From positions 1,633,207-1,697,206 of the forward strand of contig NZ_KB905466.1 in the NCBI RefSeq assembly GCF_000381365.1: a stretch of DNA of 64,000 nt. Direction: 5' to 3'. Positions 16,220-25,007 of the stretch are shown here, piece by piece (the first letter of the stretch is position 1; the number at the start of each line of letters is the position of its first letter). The notes below the pieces were generated by a model. The model had not been told where the DNA came from. It did not search any database and worked only from the letters and a program-made list of their open reading frames with translations. The DNA is from Bacteroides salyersiae WAL 10018 = DSM 18765 = JCM 12988. Lineage in GTDB: Bacteria > Bacteroidota > Bacteroidia > Bacteroidales > Bacteroidaceae. Made by a program: the position numbers and the translations under genes.

Positions 16220-17056
16220 TTATTCCCGTTCAAATGTCAAATCTATTTTCCCGACAAAAATGCCATTCTTACCCGTATGCGATACAGGGATTGATTCACC
16301 GTCCAGATTTTGGAAAAAGACCGGCTCCTGCATAAAAGTATGGGAATGGCCGCCAAGTACGACATCGATATTTCGTGTTTGATGTACCAGCATCTCATCT
16401 TCTTTTATTCCAAGATGCGACAAACAAACTACAGCATCACACCCTTCCACGTCTTTCAACTTCACAGCCACCTCATTCGCCACCGGTACGGGATCTTTGA
16501 ACACTACGCCTTCGCACTTATCGGCCTGTACGAGCCCCTCCATTTTTGCACCAAGCCCGAATACTCCTATTTTCAACCCGTCACGTTCCAATATAACGTA
16601 CGGCTTCACAAGACCTTCGAGCACAGTACCCTCCATGCCATAATTGGCACAAACGATTGGAAAATCAGCCATTTTAAACAAACGCGCCATGTTTTCCAAA
16701 CCAAAATCGAACTCATGATTACCGATAGTGGCTGCATCGTACTTCATCAGGTTCAACATTTTAATTTCCACCTCTCCCTTAAAAAGGTTGTAATAGGGTG
16801 TACCTTGCGAGAAGTCTCCGCAGTCGAACACTAAAACATCGGGATTATTTTCACGGAACTGATCCAACAGGGCAGCCCGACGCACAAAACCACCCATGCC
16901 GGCATATTTGTCGGCAGCGTGTACATCGATCGGCTCGATGCGGCTATGGGTATCACTGGTTTGCAACAATGTAAGTGTTTTTGTCTGCTGTGCAAATCCC
17001 GGAAGAAGCGCACATAGCAGAAAGAATATGGTTATTGATAATTGATACCTTTTCAT
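16220..17056 (-). CDS. 5'-nucleotidase/UshA-type metallophosphatase domain protein
   Basis: This 278-residue exported metallophosphoesterase has a signal peptide ending FAQQ. The metal-binding motifs are TSDTHSRIEP (DxH), DCGDFSQGTPYYN (GD), ATIGNHEFDFG (GNHE) and VVLGGHSHTFM (GHSH). It lacks the C-terminal substrate-binding domain of UshA, which is encoded by the separate gene just upstream (33-bp gap). It probably releases nucleosides and phosphate from nucleotides in the periplasm together with that partner. Confidence 0.92.
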   Translation of the reverse strand: MKRYQLSITIFFLLCALLPGFAQQTKTLTLLQTSDTHSRIEPIDVHAADKYAGMGGFVRRAALLDQFRENNPDVLVFDCGDFSQGTPYYNLFKGEVEIKMLNLMKYDAATIGNHEFDFGLENMARLFKMADFPIVCANYGMEGTVLEGLVKPYVILERDGLKIGVFGLGAKMEGLVQADKCEGVVFKDPVPVANEVAVKLKDVEGCDAVVCLSHLGIKEDEMLVHQTRNIDVVLGGHSHTFMQEPVFFQNLDGESIPVSHTGKNGIFVGKIDLTFERE

Positions 17057-17089
17057 TATCTGGTTATTTTGTAAATTCGTTATTCATGA

Positions 17090-17857
17090 TCATTTTACTG
17101 TAATTCTTCCTTCCATACGAGAAGTAATCTTCTTTCCGGCCTTTGTCTGCTGCTCCACATAATCCATGAACAGTCCACGTAAAGTAGCTCCGGGAGGACA
17201 CTCTCTGTTCTCGGCTTTCACCAATGGGTTCATTCCGTCATTTCCATCGGCCAAGTAATCGATGGTAGCTATCGTGTACAGCTTGTTATCATCCACCGGT
17301 TTTCCTCCGATAGTACCGTTCAGCAGTTCACCGTCTTTAGTAATATCCAGGCGAACCCCACTTACTCCCTCACCTCGGCAGGCAGCAATGGATGCAAACA
17401 GTTCCTTCAAGACACTCCCTTTCACTGTCACGACACAAAGGGAGTTTTCGAAAGGCAATATTTCATAAATGTTTCCACAAGTGATTTCACCTTCCGAAAG
17501 TATATTACGTAACCCGCCCATATTCATCAATCCCATATCGGCAGGCTTACCCAATACCTGTACGGCAGCTTCTCTCAACACATCCGCCACCAGATTGGAT
17601 AACAAACTCTCCGGCGCCCCTTTGTCCATCGTCATCTCACTCGTACCTACCACCCGGTACATCACGCTATCTACCGAAGCCTTATACGGAGCCAACAACG
17701 CCACAGCGTCCGTATCTGGATGTACGTCCCATATTGAATCAATTGTAATCATGCTTCCATCAATTCTTGCCAGTTTATAAGGTGACTGGCAGGAAGCAAG
17801 CATCAGAAGCCCTGTTAGGGCCACTCCCGAAAAGAGCTTTGCATAAGTTTGTTTCAT
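17090..17857 (-). CDS. 5'-nucleotidase C-terminal domain lipoprotein
   Basis: The start at 17857 (255 aa) was chosen because it gives a lipoprotein signal with lipobox LASC (Cys23). The longer frame from 18013 overlaps the promoter region and rplS start. The body matches the UshA C-terminal domain: ESLLSNLVADVLREAA, ADMGLMNMGGLRN, YEILPFENSLCVVTVKGSVLKEL and YLADGNDGM. Alone it has no metal site, so it should work with the metallophosphatase encoded 33 bp downstream. The gene order (C-domain first) is the reverse of the domain order in fused homologues. Confidence 0.9.
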   Translation of the reverse strand: MKQTYAKLFSGVALTGLLMLASCQSPYKLARIDGSMITIDSIWDVHPDTDAVALLAPYKASVDSVMYRVVGTSEMTMDKGAPESLLSNLVADVLREAAVQVLGKPADMGLMNMGGLRNILSEGEITCGNIYEILPFENSLCVVTVKGSVLKELFASIAACRGEGVSGVRLDITKDGELLNGTIGGKPVDDNKLYTIATIDYLADGNDGMNPLVKAENRECPPGATLRGLFMDYVEQQTKAGKKITSRMEGRITVK

Positions 17858-17880
17858 ATACTGTTTTTTTAATCGTTCTA

Positions 17881-17914
17881 CAAATATAGATAAAAATGTT
17901 GGTAGTGTGCCAAA
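17881..17914 (-). promoter_or_regulatory. Promoter of the 5'-nucleotidase/GH3 operon
   Basis: The minus strand has TATATTTG (17888-17881) with TTTG at 17914-17911. The spacer is 22 bp, or 21 if TTGG is used, at the edge of the consensus. It shares the region with the divergent rplS promoter. Confidence 0.5.
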
Positions 17915-17921
17915 AAATTCG

Positions 17922-17929
17922 TTACTTTG
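17922..17929 (+). promoter_or_regulatory. Likely -7 box of the rplS promoter
   Basis: TTACTTTG followed by CACC resembles the TATCTTTGCACC of the tRNA promoter at 50802. The match to TAnnTTTG is imperfect. TTGG lies 19 bp upstream. The leader of about 75 nt could hold an r-protein regulatory structure (CGCAA...TTGCG pairing), but I cannot establish one. Confidence 0.45.
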
Positions 17930-18012
17930 CACCGCTTTCGCGCAATCGCTGTTAGGAGAGAGTTGCCTGATATGTTGCGTTGTAACGATAAAACAATTTA
18001 ATAATAACAACA

Positions 18013-18366
18013 ATGGATTTAATTAAAATTGCAGAAGAAGCATTTGCTACCGGTAAACAGCATCCGAACTTCAAAGCAGGTGACACAGTAACCGTAGCAT
18101 ATCGTATCATCGAGGGTAACAAAGAACGTGTACAGTTGTACCGTGGTGTTGTTATCAAAATTGCTGGTCACGGTGACAAGAAGCGTTTTACAGTACGCAA
18201 AATGTCTGGAACAGTAGGTGTAGAAAGAATTTTCCCGATCGAATCACCGGCTATCGACAGCATCGAAGTGAACAAGGTAGGTAAAGTTCGTCGCGCTAAA
18301 TTGTATTATTTGCGTGCACTTACCGGTAAGAAAGCCAGAATCAAAGAAAAAAGAGTTAACGGTTAA
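18013..18366 (+). CDS. rplS: 50S ribosomal protein L19
   Basis: This 117-residue ribosomal protein lies at the 30S-50S interface. The sequence is typical throughout: [79 protein letters not shown]. It is transcribed alone, from a short divergent region shared with the 5'-nucleotidase operon, and is followed by a strong terminator. Confidence 0.98.
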   Translation: MDLIKIAEEAFATGKQHPNFKAGDTVTVAYRIIEGNKERVQLYRGVVIKIAGHGDKKRFTVRKMSGTVGVERIFPIESPAIDSIEVNKVGKVRRAKLYYLRALTGKKARIKEKRVNG

Positions 18367-18390
18367 TTCCGATAATCTCCAATTCGAGAT

Positions 18391-18430
18391 AAAAAAGAGA
18401 AAGTTCCGTAAGGAATTTTCTCTTTTTTAT
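18391..18430 (+). terminator. Intrinsic terminator after rplS
   Basis: AAAAAGAGAAA plus GTTCC pairs across GTAA with GGAA plus TTTCTCTTTTTT. An A-tract and a T-tract flank the stem, so it may work on both strands, including for the convergent lipoprotein gene. Confidence 0.85.
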
Positions 18431-18468
18431 TTTCCAATATTACAAGATAATGAATGTTAGCATTACAA

Positions 18469-19287
18469 TTATGGCTTCGCGGTTATTGTTCCAGTTGCGA
18501 AGTCCAATTCAAGGACCACATCTTTTCCATTGCCCAATTTTATTTTATAAGTATCGCCTTGCCAACCCAACGTCATGGGGTCTATTACCGCTCCGGTAGC
18601 AGCACAATAATGCTGAACAGCTGTCATGCCGGCAGTCCACTTGTGTTGCATCGCTTCTGTTCTGTAGCTAAAATCGTCACCAAATTTCCCATAAGCCGTA
18701 TAAGTAAACTTTTCCATAGTCAAAGTATATGAATCATCGGTCATCTTGTCCGTATTTTTAAGCAGGAAAGTAACCAAACCGCCTTTTCGCACTGTATTAA
18801 GCGTTATTTCTTTTTTGCTATCCATCACGATATCACTCATATAAGCTGTACCGAAAGCATTATAGACTCCTGCACTTTGCAGACACTCAACCGACAGGCC
18901 CTTATACTGTTTGTTGATCGAGACCTGGTTATATTCAATATTTCCCTTTACAAAATCACTCGTAACGATCACACTATAATCACCCGGTTCCAATTCTTCT
19001 GTCGTATACGAAGCAATAGCACTTATATTAGAGAGATAACGGCTATCGTTCGCAACAATAGAGACGTCATTGCCTGCCTGCTTCACAACCAGAAAAGAAA
19101 CACGAATCCGGAGACCGTCGGACAACTCATCCGTGAAATACAGATCGCCTTTCGCATCTTTCAAATCTTTCACTACATCGTATACCGATGTGTTGATTGT
19201 CAGCTTGATCGCATTATCCTCTTCTTCACACGAAACCAATGATACACAAGCATATACAAGCGCAAACAAATAAAACAACTTTTTCAT
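18469..19287 (-). CDS. Lipoprotein of unknown function (272 aa)
   Basis: The signal peptide has lipobox LVSC (Cys20), followed by an acidic patch EEEDNA typical of surface-exposed Bacteroidetes lipoproteins. The body is beta-rich with no motif I can name. The overall look (paired beta domains, KGGLVTFLLKNTD) is loosely like fimbrillin-associated lipoproteins, but I would not assign it. It lies 27 bp after another lipoprotein gene and is probably co-transcribed with it. Confidence 0.75.
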   Translation of the reverse strand: MKKLFYLFALVYACVSLVSCEEEDNAIKLTINTSVYDVVKDLKDAKGDLYFTDELSDGLRIRVSFLVVKQAGNDVSIVANDSRYLSNISAIASYTTEELEPGDYSVIVTSDFVKGNIEYNQVSINKQYKGLSVECLQSAGVYNAFGTAYMSDIVMDSKKEITLNTVRKGGLVTFLLKNTDKMTDDSYTLTMEKFTYTAYGKFGDDFSYRTEAMQHKWTAGMTAVQHYCAATGAVIDPMTLGWQGDTYKIKLGNGKDVVLELDFATGTITAKP

Positions 19288-19314
19288 TTTTACTTCTTTA
19301 TAATGTTAATAATA

Positions 19315-19938
19315 TTACTTCGCCATATAATCCAGCACTGTGTAAGGCTTCCATTTGCCCTCTTTATCCTTTATCAGTTCCATGGTTTCATTTTCTATCG
19401 CTATATCTCCCTCTTTAAAATTTTCCAAGATTTTGCCAAATGGAGTGATGTTGGTGAGAACAACTGTATAGTGAGCATATCCTTTATTTTCCCCGACATA
19501 CTCCTTGGTAATCACCTTGCCCACCTTCTCATTGGCTCCTCTCATCGCAACAAACGCCACGCTTCCCTGCTTTAAAGGTGTGCCTTTCAGGTATTTTTCA
19601 CCTTCTGGAGTCAAGCCGACAATGATACGATAAATCGCTCCTACCCGTTCCCTCTGCTCCACAGTAATCAAACCTGCTTCCTGCAAAGCTAAAAACTGTT
19701 CCATTTTCAGATTGCGCTCTCCCACAGATCCGTATTTAATGGTAGCCGATTCATCGAAAGTTACATCCCCTATCGGAAGATAGGCTGCTTTATACGCGGC
19801 TTGATCCGGTGCGGTACCTCCCAAAGTTAAAAGTGCATTTCCAGTATCTTCTATTACCCGATCAGATACTTTACCATCTCCACAAGATACCAGTAGGTAG
19901 AAACCTGCCAGCATCAACAAATAATTAACTGCTTTCAT
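19315..19938 (-). CDS. Lipoprotein of unknown function with a winged-helix-like middle
   Basis: This 207-residue protein has lipobox LVSC (Cys19) and mature sequence GDGKVSDRV. The middle reads MEQFLALQEAGLITVEQRE...YRIIVGLTPEGEKYL, which resembles a winged-helix layout, but in an exported lipoprotein. The C-terminal part alternates Gly- and charge-rich strands. I recognise no family. It is first in a two-gene operon. A TATCTTTG box (minus, 20055-20048) could serve as its promoter. Confidence 0.72.
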   Translation of the reverse strand: MKAVNYLLMLAGFYLLVSCGDGKVSDRVIEDTGNALLTLGGTAPDQAAYKAAYLPIGDVTFDESATIKYGSVGERNLKMEQFLALQEAGLITVEQRERVGAIYRIIVGLTPEGEKYLKGTPLKQGSVAFVAMRGANEKVGKVITKEYVGENKGYAHYTVVLTNITPFGKILENFKEGDIAIENETMELIKDKEGKWKPYTVLDYMAK

Positions 19939-20154
19939 AATTTACAATTATCAGATTAAACAAAGATCTTATCAAGCTCTAAACAAATGCTTTATATCCT
20001 ATTAAAGCATTGATAATATCATTAATTTATTTTAAAATAGGATATTGCAAAGATAGCATATAAGCAAACACTGACCTGTCACCCCAAAGGGTGTTTTTAT
20101 TACCTAAAAAGACAAATACATCATAAAGTCCATACATACAAAATGGCAACATGC

Positions 20155-20191
20155 AAAAGCCCCGGACAAACAAATGTTCGCCCGGGGCTTT
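20155..20191 (-). terminator. Terminator of the ROK kinase gene
   Basis: AAAAGCCCCGG (20155-20165) pairs with CCGGGGCTTT (20182-20191). It is a GC-rich stem with A/T ends just downstream of the minus-strand kinase stop. The rest of 19939-20230 holds only the probable -7 box at 20048-20055. Confidence 0.85.
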
Positions 20192-20230
20192 ATTACCTTT
20201 ATATAATAATGAAGTAGACTCTTAAAAAGA

Positions 20231-21208
20231 TTACAAGTCTTTCAACTCCCAAGCCAATGCACTGGCACCCAGCACAGCAGCATCAGAATCTTTTAATTCG
20301 GAAACCAATAGCTTGGTTTTACCTTTATAGATATTAAGCAAATTATCTTCCATTGCTTTATGGATCGGTTTCATGATATAATCACCCGATTTTGCAAGAC
20401 CACCGAACAACACAATTGCCTCCGGACTGGAGAATGCAATGAAATCTGCCAAAGCCTCACCAAGTATAGTACCTGTGAACTCAAAAATTTCCTGTGCCAA
20501 TTTATCACCCTGCACTGCTGCATCATATACATCTTTTGAAGTAATGTTTTCTGCAGGAATATTACGCAAAAGGCTGGCATCCGTGCGTGCAGCCAAGAAT
20601 TCACGAGCCGTACGGGCTACACCTGTAGCCGAGCAATACGTCTCCAGACAACCTTTACGTCCGCAACCGCACATACGTCCCGTACCGCGACGAACAATCA
20701 CATGGCCCAACTCACCGGCAAAACCATCGTGACCATAAACCATCTGTCCGTTAATAACAATACCGCTACCGACACCTGTGCCCAATGTAATCATGATAAA
20801 ATCCTTCATACCACGCGCAGCGCCATAGGTCATTTCACCTACACCGGCCGCATTGGCATCATTAGTCAAAGCCGTAGGAATGCCAAGACGTTCTTCAAAC
20901 ATGGCAGCCAAAGGAATAATACCTTTCCAAGGCAAGTTAGGAGCGAATTCGATTGTTCCGCTATAATAGTTTCCGTTAGGAGCACCGATACCGATACCTT
21001 TTATTTTTTCAACGCCACCTTGTGAGATGATAAGAGGAAGAAGATTTTTACATACTTCATCTACATATTCTTCTACTGTTTCATAAGCCTGAGTTTTTAC
21101 AGAGCCGCTTGCAATAATAGTACCGCGTGCATCTACAATACCAAAGACAGAGTTTGTTCCGCCTATGTCAATACCTACTACGTAGGGTTTTTCCATGTTT
21201 GAATTCAT
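20231..21208 (-). CDS. ROK-family sugar kinase (glucokinase-like)
   Basis: This 325-residue cytosolic kinase phosphorylates a hexose, probably glucose. The ATP/phosphate site GIDIGGTNSVFGIVD opens the protein. TNDANAAGVGEMTYGAARG and TLGTGVGSGIVING carry the catalytic Asp region. GHDGFAGELGHVIV with CGCGRKGCLETYCSATG forms the ROK signature and zinc site. Translation may begin at Met1 (21208) or Met5. It is monocistronic, with a terminator after it. ROK kinases also include ManNAc and fructose kinases, so the exact sugar is uncertain. Confidence 0.92.
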   Translation of the reverse strand: MNSNMEKPYVVGIDIGGTNSVFGIVDARGTIIASGSVKTQAYETVEEYVDEVCKNLLPLIISQGGVEKIKGIGIGAPNGNYYSGTIEFAPNLPWKGIIPLAAMFEERLGIPTALTNDANAAGVGEMTYGAARGMKDFIMITLGTGVGSGIVINGQMVYGHDGFAGELGHVIVRRGTGRMCGCGRKGCLETYCSATGVARTAREFLAARTDASLLRNIPAENITSKDVYDAAVQGDKLAQEIFEFTGTILGEALADFIAFSSPEAIVLFGGLAKSGDYIMKPIHKAMEDNLLNIYKGKTKLLVSELKDSDAAVLGASALAWELKDL

Positions 21209-21384
21209 GATAGTTCGTTTAAAAGGGTTAGCTTATTAATAATTTATTGCACACAAATTACGTAAAGAAGATTGAGTCTACAAAATGTTTTTTTAAAAAA
21301 CTTCACTCTGTTTGCAACTTTTCGTATCTTCCGTGCGTCTAATAGAAGAAATTATAAGAAAAGCCAAACTAAATAAAAGAAATT

Positions 21385-22101
21385 GTGATACACCTCAAAG
21401 ACATTAACAAGACTTACTACAATGGAGCTCCCCTCCATGTGCTCAAAGGTATCAACCTCGACATAAAACGTGGAGAGTTCGTTTCTATCATGGGAGCATC
21501 AGGATCGGGAAAGTCTACCTTGTTAAACATACTGGGCATCCTTGACAACTATGATACCGGTGACTATTACCTGAATAACGTACTGATAAAAGACCTCAGC
21601 GAAACCAAAGCTGCAGAATACAGAAACCGGATGATAGGATTTATCTTCCAGTCCTTCAACTTGATTTCTTTTAAGAATGCTGTGGAGAATGTAGCCTTGC
21701 CACTATTCTACCAAGGAGTAAGCCGCAAAAAAAGGAATGCCCTGGCATTGGAGTATCTGGATAAGTTGGGGTTGAAAGATTGGGCGCATCACATGCCAAA
21801 CGAGATGAGTGGCGGGCAAAAACAACGTGTCGCCATTGCACGCGCATTGATCACCCAACCCCAAATTATTTTGGCTGACGAACCGACCGGTGCACTGGAC
21901 AGTAAGACTTCCGTTGAGGTAATGCAAATATTAAAAGACCTCCACAAAACAGGAATGACCATCGTAGTAGTGACACATGAAAGCGGTGTAGCCAATCAAA
22001 CGGATAAAATTATTCATATCAAGGACGGAATCATCGAACGGATTGAGGAGAACCTCGATCATGATGCATCTCCTTTCGGCCAACACGGAATAATGAAATA
22101 A
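21385..22101 (+). CDS. MacB-type ABC transporter ATP-binding protein
   Basis: This is a 238-residue ATPase with GTG start codon. It has Walker [10 protein letters not shown] (37-45, Lys43), Q-loop FIFQSFNLI, signature [15 protein letters not shown], Walker [14 protein letters not shown] and the switch His in VVVTHE. It matches the LolD/MacB subfamily, which powers export from the inner membrane or periplasm. It is the first gene of an efflux operon with two permeases, an adaptor and a TolC protein. Confidence 0.93.
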   Translation: MIHLKDINKTYYNGAPLHVLKGINLDIKRGEFVSIMGASGSGKSTLLNILGILDNYDTGDYYLNNVLIKDLSETKAAEYRNRMIGFIFQSFNLISFKNAVENVALPLFYQGVSRKKRNALALEYLDKLGLKDWAHHMPNEMSGGQKQRVAIARALITQPQIILADEPTGALDSKTSVEVMQILKDLHKTGMTIVVVTHESGVANQTDKIIHIKDGIIERIEENLDHDASPFGQHGIMK

Positions 22102-22113
22102 GAAAAAAGAAAG

Positions 22114-22264
22114 GATTTACGATTAGACAATTGGCAATTTCCGATTAAAAATAGTCTTTGTTTGTTCATCTCTTTCCCATCTCAAAATATAAACCGATAA
22201 TATCAATCGTAAATCGTAAACGTACCTATGGACTCAAAGATTAAACAATGGTCATGACCATAGG
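22114..22264. repeat. Word-type inverted repeat and palindrome between ABC genes
   Basis: GATTTACGATT (22114-22124) is inverted at 22205-22215. The same word occurs at 46233-46345. Nearer the permease, CCTATGG (22225-22231) pairs with CCATAGG (22258-22264), enclosing the perfect 14-nt palindrome ATGGTCATGACCAT (22248-22261). It lies inside an operon, so a strong terminator seems unlikely. Confidence 0.6.
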
Positions 22265-22284
22265 GAATAAATCTAAATAAAATC

Positions 22285-23544
22285 ATGTTTGACATTTGGC
22301 AAGAAATATATGGTACCATCAAACGGAACAAATTGCGCACATTCCTCACAGGATTTGCCGTAGCATGGGGCATCTTTATGCTTATCGTACTGTTAGGGGC
22401 AGGCAACGGACTGATCCACGCGTTCGAACAATCGTCTTCGGAACGGGCCTTGAATTCTATCAAGATATTTCCCGGGTGGACTACCAAATCGTATGAAGGG
22501 CTGAAAGAAGGACGAAGGGTTAAGCTGGATAACAAGGACTTAGACATAACCAAAGAACAGTTCCAAGAAAATGTAATCGAAGTCGGTGCAACCTTATATC
22601 AAAATAGTACCAATCTAAATTTTGGTAAAGAATATGTCAACCTAAGACTAACAGGAGTATTCCCGAATTTCCCGGAAGTAGAAACGGTAAAACTATCCAA
22701 AGGACGGTTCATTAATGAGATAGATATACGACAATGCAGGAAGGTGATTGTTCTCAATACCAAAACAGCCGAAATCCTTTTCGATAAAACTCATACAGAA
22801 CCTATCGGACAAAACGTAAAAACAGGGGGGATTATCTATCAGGTAGTAGGGCTGTATAAAGACCAGGGAGACAACAGTTCAAGTGATGCATATATTCCTT
22901 TTACAACTCTACAACTCATTTATAATGAAGGAAATAAAGTAAACAATATCATTTTCACCACCAAAAATCTGAAGTCAATAGAAGACAACAAGGCTTTTGA
23001 AACTCAATACCGCAAAGTATTAGGAACCCACCACCGCTTCGATCCTACTGACGAAAGTGCTATCTGGATATGGAACCGGTTTACCAATTACCTGCGCAAC
23101 ATGGGAGCCATGAATATGCTTCGGATAGCTATTTGGGTGATAGGTATCTTCACACTGTTGAGCGGAATTGTAGGAGTCTCGAATATCATGCTGATTACCG
23201 TAAAAGAACGAACCCGGGAATTCGGCATCCGCAAAGCATTGGGAGCAAAACCACGGTCTATCTTATGGCTCATTATCGTAGAGAGCGTTGCAATCACTAC
23301 TTTTTTCGGATATATAGGAATGGTCAGCGGCATTGCAGTAACCGAATGGATGAACAGCGCTTTCGGAAACCAGCAAATGGATAACGGTATGTGGTCGGAA
23401 ACCGTATTCTCTAATCCGACGGTAGATTTGGGAATTGCCATACAAGCCACTCTGACATTAGTCATAGCAGGCACTTTAGCCGGGTTCTTTCCTGCCCGGA
23501 AAGCAGTAACCATCAGCCCGATAGAAGCACTCAGAGCAGACTAA
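22285..23544 (+). CDS. MacB/FtsX-type ABC permease 1
   Basis: This 419-residue inner-membrane permease has one N-terminal membrane helix (RTFLTGFAVAWGIFMLIVLLG), a large periplasmic MacB-PCD domain (about 50-260), and three C-terminal helices. The FtsX signature is VSNIMLITVKERTREFGIRKALGAKPRSIL. The protein ends FFPARKAVTISPIEALRAD, which is typical. It is paralogous to the next permease and they probably form a heterodimer. Confidence 0.92.
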   Translation: MFDIWQEIYGTIKRNKLRTFLTGFAVAWGIFMLIVLLGAGNGLIHAFEQSSSERALNSIKIFPGWTTKSYEGLKEGRRVKLDNKDLDITKEQFQENVIEVGATLYQNSTNLNFGKEYVNLRLTGVFPNFPEVETVKLSKGRFINEIDIRQCRKVIVLNTKTAEILFDKTHTEPIGQNVKTGGIIYQVVGLYKDQGDNSSSDAYIPFTTLQLIYNEGNKVNNIIFTTKNLKSIEDNKAFETQYRKVLGTHHRFDPTDESAIWIWNRFTNYLRNMGAMNMLRIAIWVIGIFTLLSGIVGVSNIMLITVKERTREFGIRKALGAKPRSILWLIIVESVAITTFFGYIGMVSGIAVTEWMNSAFGNQQMDNGMWSETVFSNPTVDLGIAIQATLTLVIAGTLAGFFPARKAVTISPIEALRAD

Positions 23545-23699
23545 TAATGTGCCAATTATTCAATGTGCCAATATGCCAATGGAAAAAATTGGGAAATTAG
23601 GAAATTGAATAATTGAATAACAAATTAAATAACTAAGTAATTAACCGTGCACAGCCAATTGACACATTGGCAAATTAGCACATTGGCAAATTATTCAAG
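23545..23699. repeat. TGCCAAT-word inverted repeat between the two permeases
   Basis: The left side has TGTGCCAATTATTCAA and TGTGCCAATATGCCAAT. The right side has ACACATTGGCAAATT and GCACATTGGCAAATT in opposite orientation. It separates two genes that should be co-transcribed. The same words recur at 43206-43333 and 48015-48061. Confidence 0.65.
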
Positions 23700-24944
23700 A
23701 TGCGAATAGACATAGACACGTGTGAGGAAATCCTTATCACGATAACAAGAAACAAAACCCGGAGCCTGCTTACGGCATTCGGAGTATTCTGGGGTATTTT
23801 CATGCTCGTGGCACTCATTGGAGGCGGACAAGGTATGCAAAATGCCATGCAGGTGCAGTTTGAAGGATTCGCCACAAACTCCGGTTTTGCATGGCCGCAG
23901 AAAACAGGCGAGGCCTACAAAGGATTCCGTAAAGGACGCTGGTGGAGCTTAAATATCGATGACATCGAACGTATACGCAAAAATGTAGACGGGATCGAGC
24001 TTATCACCCCTTCCATTGCCCGTTGGGGCTCTAAATCGGTATATGAAGACAAAAAATTCGATTGTATCGTGAAAGGACTACATCCCGAATATGAAAATAT
24101 CGAAGCACAAGATATTTCCCTCGGGAGATTTATAAATGATGTGGATATACGCGAAGCGCGCAAAGTATGTGTCATCGGGAAACGTGTGTATGAAAGCCTG
24201 TTTACACCGGGCACCGATCCTTTGGGAAAATACATTCGCGTAGACGGAATTTACTATCGTGTCATCGGATTATCGGTGGCAGAAGGAAATATCAGCATCC
24301 AAGGGCAATCATCCGAATCTGTTATATTGCCTTTTACAACCATGCAACGGGCTTATAACCTGGGACGTAACATAGAGTTGGCCTGCTTTACTGTCAAACC
24401 GGGTTTGAAAGTGACAGATATACAGCCGGAAGTAGAACGTATTATCAAAGAAGCACACTTCATATCACCGGATGACAAACAAGCCATCATGGTATTAAAC
24501 ACAGAGGCTATGTTTTCAATGATGGATAACCTATTCACAGGTATACGCATTCTTATCTGGATGGTAGGATTGGGTACTCTGTTAGCAGGAGCCATCGGGG
24601 TATCAAACATCATGATGGTAACAGTGCGCGAACGTACTACCGAAATCGGTATTCGCCGTGCGATCGGTGCCCGTCCCAAGGATATACTCCAACAGATTCT
24701 TTCTGAAAGCATGGTGCTTACCACAATAGCCGGAATGATGGGAATCTCATTTGCCGTATTAGTACTTCAAGTGATGGATATGACCATCACCAGTGACAGT
24801 GGGAGGTCTTTCGGCTTCCAGGTTACATTCGGTTTGGCTGTGGGCACTTGTGCATTATTAATCACATTGGGCATGCTGGCAGGACTGGCACCCGCCTACC
24901 GGGCAATGGCCATTAAACCGATTGAAGCCATCCGTGACGAATAA
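23700..24944 (+). CDS. MacB/FtsX-type ABC permease 2
   Basis: This 414-residue permease has the same layout as its neighbour: an N-terminal helix (SLLTAFGVFWGIFMLVALIGG), a MacB periplasmic domain, then the FtsX core with VSNIMMVTVRERTTEIGIRRAIGARPKDIL and final PAYRAMAIKPIEAIRDE. Two unlike permeases with one ATPase suggest a heterodimeric exporter. The start ATG directly follows the word-repeat element. Confidence 0.92.
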   Translation: MRIDIDTCEEILITITRNKTRSLLTAFGVFWGIFMLVALIGGGQGMQNAMQVQFEGFATNSGFAWPQKTGEAYKGFRKGRWWSLNIDDIERIRKNVDGIELITPSIARWGSKSVYEDKKFDCIVKGLHPEYENIEAQDISLGRFINDVDIREARKVCVIGKRVYESLFTPGTDPLGKYIRVDGIYYRVIGLSVAEGNISIQGQSSESVILPFTTMQRAYNLGRNIELACFTVKPGLKVTDIQPEVERIIKEAHFISPDDKQAIMVLNTEAMFSMMDNLFTGIRILIWMVGLGTLLAGAIGVSNIMMVTVRERTTEIGIRRAIGARPKDILQQILSESMVLTTIAGMMGISFAVLVLQVMDMTITSDSGRSFGFQVTFGLAVGTCALLITLGMLAGLAPAYRAMAIKPIEAIRDE

Positions 24945-25007
24945 TCACAATTGGCAAATCAAAGAGAGATAAAAAAGAAAAATATAAAATCAAAAAATAA
25001 GACTAAG

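Noticed and set aside
17858..18013. Extended N-terminus of the 5'-nucleotidase C-domain protein
   Set aside because: The extension runs through the shared promoter region to the rplS start; the downstream Met gives a proper lipoprotein signal.
22228..22257. 8-codon ORF (ATG GAC TCA ...) upstream of permease 1
   Set aside because: It lies in a palindrome and has no ribosome site; nothing supports translation.
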